Assembly: GCA_029259815.1 (NCBI GenBank)
Contig: JAJDEJ010000027.1
Coordinates: forward strand, 1-64,000
DNA: 64,000 bases
Direction of reading: 5' to 3'
From: Planctomycetaceae bacterium
Lineage (GTDB): Bacteria; Planctomycetota; Planctomycetia; Planctomycetales; Planctomycetaceae
The position numbers and the translations under genes are program-made. The notes beneath the pieces were generated by a model. That model was not told the DNA's origin. It saw only the letters and a program-made list of their open reading frames with translations, and made no database searches. Below, piece by piece: positions 58,077 to 64,000 of this stretch. Position 1 is the stretch's first letter, and every line of letters starts with the position of its first letter.

Positions 58077-60158
58077 ATGGCTGATTCTGATACACCACCT
58101 CCCGAGCCTTCTGGGCCCCAACGGGGGGATAAAGGCTCGTCACAGCCAGTGCTGTTGTATCTGGCTCTGGGGATGATTCTGGTCGTTGTCATGACGACCT
58201 ACCTGCAGTCTCTTAATCAAGGGAAGGAACTCAGCTACAGCGAGTTCGTTTCCGGGCTGGAACGCGAGGATCCGGAATTCGATAAATCCAACGTTCACGA
58301 ATTGACGATCGGGCTGTACGAGATCACATTCCAGAATCAGCCGGCACCCAAGGAGTCGGTCCCCTTCGGACCGGGCAGCGAATCGACGGAGGAACCGACG
58401 ACAGAGGAGACGTCGGAAGCATCCAGCGAGCCCCTCCAGAAGTACTCCGTCCCGATCATGGGATTGCCGGAGCTGGATCTCGAAGCTCTCACGGCTCTCC
58501 TGAAAGAGAAGCAGATCGACGTCAGCGGCTCGGTTCGTCCCCCCGAATGGCTGCAGATTGTGTTCCCCTTCGCGATGCTCATGCTGATTGCGGTCCTGTT
58601 CATTGCCATGTTCCGTCGTTTTGGAGCAGGAGCGGCCATGAGCTTCGGTCGAAGTCGCGGGCGGCTCATGTCCGAAGACGACGTCAAAGTCACCTTCGAT
58701 GACGCAGCGGGCATCGACGAAGCGGTCGATGAATTGCGAGAGGTCGTCGAGTTCCTGCGGACACCCGCCAAGTATCAGGCGCTGGGCGGTCGCATTCCAC
58801 GTGGCGTGTTGCTGGTCGGCCCTCCCGGGACCGGCAAGACTCTGCTCGCGAAGGCAGTTGCCGGTGAAGCGGGCGTCCCCTTTTTCAGTCTGTCCGGCTC
58901 CGACTTCGTCGAGATGTTCGTCGGCGTCGGTGCGGCTCGGGTGCGAGACATGTTCTCACAGGCCGCTGCGAAGGCACCCGCCATCATCTTCATTGACGAG
59001 TTGGATGCTCTCGGCAAGGTGCGAGGCAGCGGGCTCCCCGGTGGTCAAGACGAGCGTGAACAGACCTTGAACGCTCTGCTTGTGGAGATGGACGGCTTCT
59101 CCTCCGATCAAAGCGTCATCGTGATGGGAGCGACCAACCGTCCCGAAACTCTCGATCCGGCCCTGATGCGTCCCGGACGATTCGATCGCCACGTGCTGGT
59201 TGATCGTCCCGACTACAAAGGCCGTGAACAGATCCTCAAGGTGCATGCCGCGAAAATCAAAATGGGTGAGGATGTTCATCTCGGTCGCATCGCCAAACTC
59301 ACTCCCGGCTTCGTCGGAGCGGATCTCGCCAACCTCGTGAACGAAGCGGCCCTCCTCGCCGCCCGGAAGGACAGGAAGGCCGTCACCATGTCGGACTTCG
59401 AAGAAGGCATCGAACGAGTGGTCGCTGGTCTGGAGAAGCCGACGCGCATCATCGATGAAGACGAGAAACGGAGAGTTGCCTATCACGAATGTGGACATGC
59501 CCTTGTCGCCTGCAGCCTGCCGAACACGGACCCGGTTCACAAGATTTCGATCATCCCCCGTGGGTTCGGTGCCTTGGGATACACGCTTCAGCGTCCCGAA
59601 GACGACCGTCACCTGGTGACACAGACCGAACTGGAGCACCGCATTTGCACTCTTCTTGGCGGCATCGCAGCGGAGGAGATCGTCTTTCAGGAGACATCAA
59701 CGGGTGCACAGAACGATCTCGAACGTGCGACCGACATTGCTCGGCGAATGGTCACCGAATTCGGCATGAGTCCGAAGATGGGGCGTGTGAACCTCCGTGA
59801 GTCGAGTACGTCACCCTTCCTTGGTGTCGCAACACCACGCGCGAGTGGTGACACACACAGCGAAGCGACCCGTCGCGATGTCGATCTGGAGATCAAACGC
59901 ATCGTGGACGAATGCATGGAGACGGCAGCCGACGTCCTCACCCGGCGTCGTGAAGTGCTGGAGCACATGACTCGCGAACTGATCGACATCGAAGTGATGA
60001 ACGCCGACCAACTTGACGCGATCCTCGCGGTGTACAAGACGGGTCCACAACTCAAGCCCGGCACGTTCGTCGGCAAGGCAACGGGCAGTGATGAGCACAC
60101 AGCCGAGTCAGGCGACGAAGTCTCCGACGCCGAACCAGGAGCCACCGGTAGCGCGTGA
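58077..60158 (+). CDS. ftsH: ATP-dependent zinc metalloprotease FtsH
   Basis: The 693-residue product has two membrane spans (about 24-43 and 160-180) enclosing a periplasmic domain. The AAA domain has Walker [21 protein letters not shown] near 247, Walker [13 protein letters not shown], and the [23 protein letters not shown]. The protease zinc motif is HECGH in [17 protein letters not shown] near 467. It degrades membrane and short-lived proteins. The tail after residue 650 is acidic and low-complexity. A GTAG repeat begins ten bases after the stop. Confidence 0.97.
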   Translation: MADSDTPPPEPSGPQRGDKGSSQPVLLYLALGMILVVVMTTYLQSLNQGKELSYSEFVSGLEREDPEFDKSNVHELTIGLYEITFQNQPAPKESVPFGPGSESTEEPTTEETSEASSEPLQKYSVPIMGLPELDLEALTALLKEKQIDVSGSVRPPEWLQIVFPFAMLMLIAVLFIAMFRRFGAGAAMSFGRSRGRLMSEDDVKVTFDDAAGIDEAVDELREVVEFLRTPAKYQALGGRIPRGVLLVGPPGTGKTLLAKAVAGEAGVPFFSLSGSDFVEMFVGVGAARVRDMFSQAAAKAPAIIFIDELDALGKVRGSGLPGGQDEREQTLNALLVEMDGFSSDQSVIVMGATNRPETLDPALMRPGRFDRHVLVDRPDYKGREQILKVHAAKIKMGEDVHLGRIAKLTPGFVGADLANLVNEAALLAARKDRKAVTMSDFEEGIERVVAGLEKPTRIIDEDEKRRVAYHECGHALVACSLPNTDPVHKISIIPRGFGALGYTLQRPEDDRHLVTQTELEHRICTLLGGIAAEEIVFQETSTGAQNDLERATDIARRMVTEFGMSPKMGRVNLRESSTSPFLGVATPRASGDTHSEATRRDVDLEIKRIVDECMETAADVLTRRREVLEHMTRELIDIEVMNADQLDAILAVYKTGPQLKPGTFVGKATGSDEHTAESGDEVSDAEPGATGSA

Positions 60159-60167
60159 CAGGTCAAA

Positions 60168-60193
60168 GTAGCCATCACGCTCCGAGGTTGTGA
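60168..60193 (+). repeat. GTAG-headed hairpin, family 3 (copy C)
   Basis: GTAG is followed by CCATCACGCTCCGAGGTTGTGA, with a degenerate TCAC/GTGA stem. It is ten bases after the ftsH stop. Its inverted mate is copy D at 61193-61217. Confidence 0.75.
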
Positions 60194-60236
60194 AGCTATT
60201 GTCTTGGGAGCGTTCACTTGAGGGGTGGGGAGGTTT

Positions 60237-61036
60237 TTTGTTGCGGAGCTGTCGTCGGCCATCTTCAGGCGACGGGCCTCCGGGTCGGTGCTGGAGGCAC
60301 GGGCCTTCTCGCCGCTGCCTTTCTCGCGTCGATTCCTCTTCTGAGCGACCTCGTCCCGCGCAGCCAAGGTGGCCTCGAGTCGTTTGGTCTTCTCGCGGGC
60401 GGCACGCTCCCTGGCAGCGCGCTGACGACGACTCACACGGCCATCGTCTTCCTCCGCTGTGGTTTACACCTCGACCCAGTGCTGCTGAGCCTGCTGGAGG
60501 CAACGTTCCCGTGACGCCTCTCGCCGGAACGAACTGCTCCCGGCAGAGGCTCGCACCCGCATGCCGTCCTGCGCCACCCGATTCAATTCGATTAATCCTT
60601 CATGCAGGAGTGTGGTCACGCTCTGCACCAGCAGTCCTTCCAAGAACTCCCCGTGCGCCATTCGGAAGTCGGACAGCGTGTGATCATTCACCCCCACGCC
60701 GCCGCACAGCCAAAGGGACGCGAAGTGTTCGCTGCACCGCCGATCCAACTCGCGGGCACTGCCGATGCCATCGATGGTCGCCTGCAACTACAGGGCCACG
60801 AGGATTCGCGGATCGATGGCTGGGTGTCCGGTCGCTCCTTCGACGGCCCGGATCTGGCCGTACAACTCCGAGAGGTCCGGTTGTTCGACATACGCCCACA
60901 CCAGCCGCGCGGAGTGGTCTTCGTCGATCAGCTGATGCAGTGCCAACGGTCGCCACTGCATCTGCGTGCGTTCGGCCAACTTGACTCGTGCATTGCCCCG
61001 TTGCTGCCCTGCCATTCGCTTGCTCCTGCGTCTCAA
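60237..61036 (-). pseudogene. IS1182/IS5-superfamily transposase, nonsense-mutated and 3'-truncated
   Basis: Reading from 61036, the N-terminal part LALHQLIDEDHSARLVWAYV, then AIDPRILVAL, is DUF772-like. The frame is interrupted by TAG at 60788-60790, where LQATIDGIGSAREL follows in the same frame; TGG to TAG is the simplest explanation. The frame continues (LWLCGGVGVNDHTLSDFRMA) to a TAA at 60464-60466. It then resumes (RRQRAARERAAREKTKRLEA ... ARASSTDPEARRLKMAD) before similarity stops near 60240. The C-terminal half with the remaining catalytic residue is missing, so the gene is dead. Confidence 0.85.
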
Positions 61037-61192
61037 CTGGACCTCGTTACTCCCGATCTCTTCAATAGCGCCTCAGCCCCAACCCGTCCAGCCTCCACGC
61101 AGTGTGAACTGAAACTTTCACAACCTCTCCGCGTGATGAGCGGATGATTGTACCAGTCTCCGATTCGTTCAACGCTCTCCCCACGCACGTGT

Positions 61193-61217
61193 CATCACCC
61201 GGGAGCGTGATGACTAC
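61193..61217 (-). repeat. GTAG-headed hairpin, family 3 (copy D)
   Basis: Read on the minus strand: GTAG, TCATCACGCTCCCGGGTGATG. The CATCAC/GTGATG stem is intact. It is the inverted mate of copy C. Confidence 0.8.
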
Positions 61218-61300
61218 TTTTCTTTGCGTCCAATTGCCGGACGCTCTCTGGGACATCTGGTGATACCCGCTGTGGGCCGAACGAGCGAGCCGAAACACGA

Positions 61301-61333
61301 AGCACCCCGGCTGCTTTGAGCAGCCGGGGTGCT
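61301..61333 (-). terminator. Perfect 15-bp hairpin after the ECF sigma gene
   Basis: AGCACCCCGGCTGCT pairs fully with AGCAGCCGGGGTGCT around a TTG loop, 26 bases after the sigma stop codon on the minus strand. The following bases, TCGTGTTTCGG, are only weakly T-rich, so it is a probable terminator. Confidence 0.7.
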
Positions 61334-61358
61334 GGGGTCTCACGTTTTACACGTGGCT

Positions 61359-61910
61359 TCAGGCCGGTTGCAGGTCGGCCAGCTCTTCGCGGAGACGGGA
61401 GCGGGCCGTGTGCAGGCGGCGCTTGATCGTGCCGATCGGCGAACCGGTCTGAGCGCTCATCTCCTTCAGGGACTGGCCCTGGAAGTAGAAGGCGATCAGC
61501 GTGTCACGATCCAGCGGTCGCAGACGATCCAGGCCCCCTCGGACCTGATGCGCACGCTCACCCTCGAGGACGCTGTCGAGAGCGACGTCCGGCGAGGACG
61601 AAACGGATGCGAAAACGTCCGGCGACGTCATCGTCTCGCGCGGCTTGCGGACCGCCCGGTTGATCGACAGACGGATCGCGATCCGCTTGAGCCAACCGAC
61701 GAATCGCTCCGGCTCGCGCAGCTGGTCGATCTTCCGCATTGCGCGGAGGAAGACCTCTTGCGTGACCTCGCGAGCCTCGGATCGGTTTCGCAGTCGACGC
61801 AGCGTCATCGCGAAGACCGTCGGCTCGAACTCGGTGACGAGCTCGCCGAAGGCCTGACGGTCGCCCCGCTGAGCTGCCTGAACCAGACTGATGAGTTGCG
61901 TGTCTTCCAT
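61359..61910 (-). CDS. ECF-type RNA polymerase sigma factor
   Basis: From Met 61910 (AAGGGGGG upstream) the product is 183 residues. Region 2 spans about 10-85 (RSEAREVTQEVFLRAMRKID, then FVGWLKRIAIRLSINRA). Region 4 spans about 118-175 (LRPLDRDTLIAFYFQGQSLK and GTIKRRLHTARSRLREEL). It resembles RpoE-like ECF factors. No anti-sigma gene adjoins it on either side, so its control is not visible; the window's rseP could act on an anti-sigma partner encoded elsewhere. Confidence 0.93.
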   Translation of the reverse strand: MEDTQLISLVQAAQRGDRQAFGELVTEFEPTVFAMTLRRLRNRSEAREVTQEVFLRAMRKIDQLREPERFVGWLKRIAIRLSINRAVRKPRETMTSPDVFASVSSSPDVALDSVLEGERAHQVRGGLDRLRPLDRDTLIAFYFQGQSLKEMSAQTGSPIGTIKRRLHTARSRLREELADLQPA

Positions 61911-62246
61911 GGTAGCTGCCCCCCTTTCTGGAGGGTGAGTGGCTGAGTGGTCGGATGGCAAAGTGGCACAGGGTGAAGCCGTGACACGTTGCCTGCTGAC
62001 GATCTCGGCGGAAGCCGGCGAGTGTGGACGAAGTCGCGAAAGGGGATCGCTGCTTCGACCGGAGGACATCGGTGAGTCGTAGGTCAGGCTCCCGCCTGAC
62101 GCATTGCTCGGTGACCGCACTCAGTTGTCAGGCAGGAGCCTGACCTACGCGTGGGCAACCGGGCCGATTCGACCGATCCGCGAGTGAGTGAGGTTGTTCG
62201 GCGACGACGTGTTTCTTGGAGAACGTGTCGCGGAACGACTCTCAGA
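61911..62246. other. Intergenic region upstream of the ECF sigma gene
   Basis: About 336 bases contain the REPIN-like pair at 62079-62148 and the sigma gene's ribosome binding site. No other gene or RNA is recognisable. Confidence 0.4.
62079..62148. repeat. Inverted pair of GTAG-headed palindromes (REPIN-like, family 4)
   Basis: GTAG at 62079 is followed by GTCAGGCTCCCGCCTGAC. The inverse unit at 62127-62148 reads, on the minus strand, GTAG then GTCAGGCTCCTGCCTGAC. Heads are outermost and the pair spans 70 bases. Confidence 0.88.
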
Positions 62247-62570
62247 TCACAGTGTGGTCTGCTGGTGTAATACCAGCGAGGCCCACATCGTGGCCGGCGT
62301 CTCTCCGGTTGCCGACATCTGGCAACAGGACATGCCGGGTCGCTGCCGTTGACACCACGTCTCTTGTGAGCGTGGTTCCGCGGCGGGCACTACGCCCGCT
62401 CTGGGTGTCGTAGCAGTTGGCGTCGTCAGATACGCCGCACTTAGCCGTTTCCCCGACGGCTTGGTTCCGGGGGACATGCGATGGGCGCGACCGACGACGA
62501 GACCTGCATCAATGCCGTTGGCGGCAAAGTTGGTGATCACAGAGTCGTTGATATGGTCGAACTTCAACAT
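62247..62570 (-). CDS. Small hypothetical protein with strong ribosome binding site
   Basis: From Met 62570 the frame encodes 107 residues starting MLKFDHINDSVITNFAANGI. The sequence CGGAGGAAGAGCG directly precedes the ATG with ideal spacing, which favours a real gene. The middle is rich in Ala, Thr and Pro, with Cys-containing QETWCQRQRPGMSCCQMSAT later. The C-terminal half overlaps a hairpin-rich stretch near 62380-62400. No family is recognised; a chance ORF or a decayed gene remains possible. Confidence 0.45.
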   Translation of the reverse strand: MLKFDHINDSVITNFAANGIDAGLVVGRAHRMSPGTKPSGKRLSAAYLTTPTATTPRAGVVPAAEPRSQETWCQRQRPGMSCCQMSATGETPATMWASLVLHQQTTL

Positions 62571-63183
62571 CGCTCTTCCTCCGGATGGAGTCTGATACGT
62601 CAGACTCAAACAAGTTTGGACTGCAGGGGATGCGGTCATCGTAGACCGGAGTTGTCATCCGCCGTCAGATCCCGGGGCGACTGAAGACTTTGAGAAAGTC
62701 GCCGGTCGGGGAAACTCAGAAATGCTGTGCCCCCAGGAGATACCTCGGGGCGAGTTGTCGAGAACCCTGGGTGCCGCCTCGGGGTTGTTGGCCCGTCGGT
62801 CAGCAAGTCCATACTGTCCTCTACGTCATGTGACCCGCATTGTATGAAGAAGGTTCGTCAAATCCGAGATTTTCTTTCAGGAATTCCCCGATTGTCGGTT
62901 GGGATTCGGGAAATCGGCGTGAATTGATTGTGTTTCCGATGCTCCGCGCTCCCGATGGTCGCGGCTAAACACTGGAACACAATCCGTTTAGCCGCGACCA
63001 TCGGGAGCGCTTCAATCCTCGAGAAGCGCTCCATCGCCAAATGGCTCGTGACCCGGCAAATGCCAATCCGGGTGAGTGGTCCGGGATCAACCGGATTGGT
63101 AACATTGAGTCGAGCAAGTGACGCAACATGTGTCACCGCTGACTGATCCGACCTCCCCCCTCGACTCTCTCACCTGAAATTCG
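62571..63183. other. Long intergenic region before the third LRR lipoprotein
   Basis: These 613 bases hold the inverted repeat at 62947-63009 and no supported ORF. Base composition is similar to the rest. The promoter of the LRR gene should be near the right end but no clear boxes are seen. Confidence 0.4.
62947..63009. repeat. Perfect 24-bp inverted repeat (GTTTAGCCGCGACC type)
   Basis: The left arm begins CGCTCCCGATGGTCGCGGCT and the right arm ends with its exact complement, enclosing 15 bases. A single related arm lies at 53217-53240. The heads GTTTAG lie innermost here, unlike the GTAG families. Confidence 0.85.
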
Positions 63184-64000
63184 ATGCGATTCTCCGGACT
63201 GCTTTTCGCCTCACTGACCTGCTGCCTGCTTGTCGGCTGCCCTGCTCCAACACCGCCCACTCCTCCTGCACCGCCGGCGACGACTGGTGGCACCCCGGCA
63301 GCTTCCACTCCCGAGGAGCCCCCTGCTCCGCCAGCCGACCCGGACGATGAAGCCTCGGTCGCCGCTTTGGAGGAATTTGGCGTCAATCTCAAGCGGAACG
63401 ATGCTGGTAACGTGATCGCCATGGATGTCGGCGGTGCCCGCAAATTCGGCGATGAGCAAGTCGCTTTCTTGAAGGGTTTGCCTGCACTGGAGACGGTCGA
63501 CCTCGGCATGTCGCAGGTCTCCAACGATGGTCTCGCCGTGCTCAAGGACATCGAGACGATCAAAATGCTCAACCTGCGTCGCTGTGCCAATGTGGACGAT
63601 GAGGGCTTGGCACACCTGGTCGACATGCCCAACTTGGAGAAGCTGGTGCTCCTCTATAACTCGGGCAGTATCTCCGACGCTGGGATGGCTTATGTCGGTC
63701 AGATCGAAACACTGCGGACACTCGATTTGCGAGGGTGCGTCCGTATCAGCGACCCGGGACTCGCTCATCTGTCTGGACTCACCAACCTCGTTGACCTGCG
63801 AGTCAAGACTTCTGGAGTCAGCGACGAAGGTGTTGCTCATCTGGAGCCCTTGAAGAACCTCAAGATTCTGCATCTCGAACAAACGGGGGTGACAGGCGAA
63901 GGGCTGGCACCGCTGAGTGGCATGTCGGATTTGACCGAGCTCAACCTGTACAACACCCAGGTGGATGACGAGGGATTGGCTCATCTGTCGGAACTCACGC
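63184..64000 (+). CDS. Leucine-rich-repeat lipoprotein (paralogue 3), partial at window end
   Basis: The frame starts at ATG 63184 and is open to the window end (272 residues). The signal peptide ends at lipobox LLVGC (Cys19). A Pro/Thr-rich linker (PTPPTPPAPPATTGGTPAAS) follows. The pre-repeat segment EFGVNLKRNDAGNVIAMDVG parallels the one in the lipoprotein at 33059. LRR units include VSNDGLAVLKDIETIKMLNL and VSDEGVAHLEPLKNLKILHL. It is the third member of this family in 31 kb. Confidence 0.88.
   Translation, partial: MRFSGLLFASLTCCLLVGCPAPTPPTPPAPPATTGGTPAASTPEEPPAPPADPDDEASVAALEEFGVNLKRNDAGNVIAMDVGGARKFGDEQVAFLKGLPALETVDLGMSQVSNDGLAVLKDIETIKMLNLRRCANVDDEGLAHLVDMPNLEKLVLLYNSGSISDAGMAYVGQIETLRTLDLRGCVRISDPGLAHLSGLTNLVDLRVKTSGVSDEGVAHLEPLKNLKILHLEQTGVTGEGLAPLSGMSDLTELNLYNTQVDDEGLAHLSELT

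Larger units (their letters stand above)
60168..61217 (-). mobile_element. Decayed IS element flanked by inverted GTAG repeats
   Basis: About 1.05 kb between inverted copies C and D contains only the broken transposase on the minus strand. The ends AAAGTAG...CTACTTT mirror each other, but I find no target-site duplication. The repeats may be the element's own ends, or independent REP copies inserted around it. Confidence 0.6.

Overview
The window reads as chromosomal DNA from a planctomycete, probably of the order Planctomycetales; I cannot name a genus. The evidence is the mix of gene families: an ECF sigma factor paired with a transmembrane Ser/Thr kinase, DUF1080, SMP-30-like and Gfo/Idh/MocA secreted proteins, several leucine-rich-repeat lipoproteins, an acetylxylan-esterase-like hydrolase and a roughly 690-residue RseP with several PDZ domains. 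The DNA is moderately GC-rich, so long antisense ORFs are common and were treated as shadows. Start codons were chosen from family length and Shine-Dalgarno spacing; several starts are GTG or TTG.

Layout. 1-9.1 kb: a nucleoside-symporter-like permease cut by the window edge, a DUF1080 protein, a TPR protein, a 39-residue membrane peptide, hemL, a membrane protein and ppdK. 9.6-17.9 kb: ECF sigma/Ser-Thr kinase pair, proC, an HD-PAS-GGDEF protein with a clear terminator, a Cys/Gly/His-rich lipoprotein, a TIM-barrel isomerase and a soluble histidine kinase. 18-23 kb: pnp, rpsO and an NfeD-type membrane protease. 23.4-30.6 kb: a tight minus-strand gene array with a GlcD-GlcF-like FAD/FeS oxidoreductase, moaD, moaE, moaA, hicA, an unknown 97-residue protein, mntA, hepT and a cysteine desulfurase. 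30.6-35 kb: an esterase, an LRR lipoprotein, tRNA-Arg(ACG) and a small HTH gene. 35-42.7 kb: a minus-strand sugar cluster (isomerase, LecA-like protein, sugar-binding lipoprotein, P-loop kinase, RbsA, RbsC, Gfo/Idh). 43-47.6 kb: amidohydrolase, XdhC, rpsD, a short adenylate-kinase-like protein and an FHA protein. 47.8-60.2 kb: dapA, an LRR lipoprotein, tctA with a TctC-TctB fusion, an SMP-30 protein, rseP, dxr and ftsH. 60.2-64 kb: a decayed transposase, an ECF sigma factor, a small unknown gene and the start of a third LRR lipoprotein.

The most striking feature outside the genes is a set of short palindromic repeats between genes. At least four sequence families have the form GTAG plus palindrome, nearly always in head-outward inverted pairs. 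This is the architecture of REP/REPIN elements mobilised by RAYT transposases. Further families have GGGTGGCR, GGGAG or GTTTAG heads. One copy supplies the stop codon of a gene and one pair sits inside the moa gene run. No RAYT gene is in the window.

The best candidate for an undescribed system is hicA without hicB, overlapping by one base a 97-residue gene of unknown family. It stands next to a MntA/HepT module that is translationally coupled to a cysteine desulfurase.
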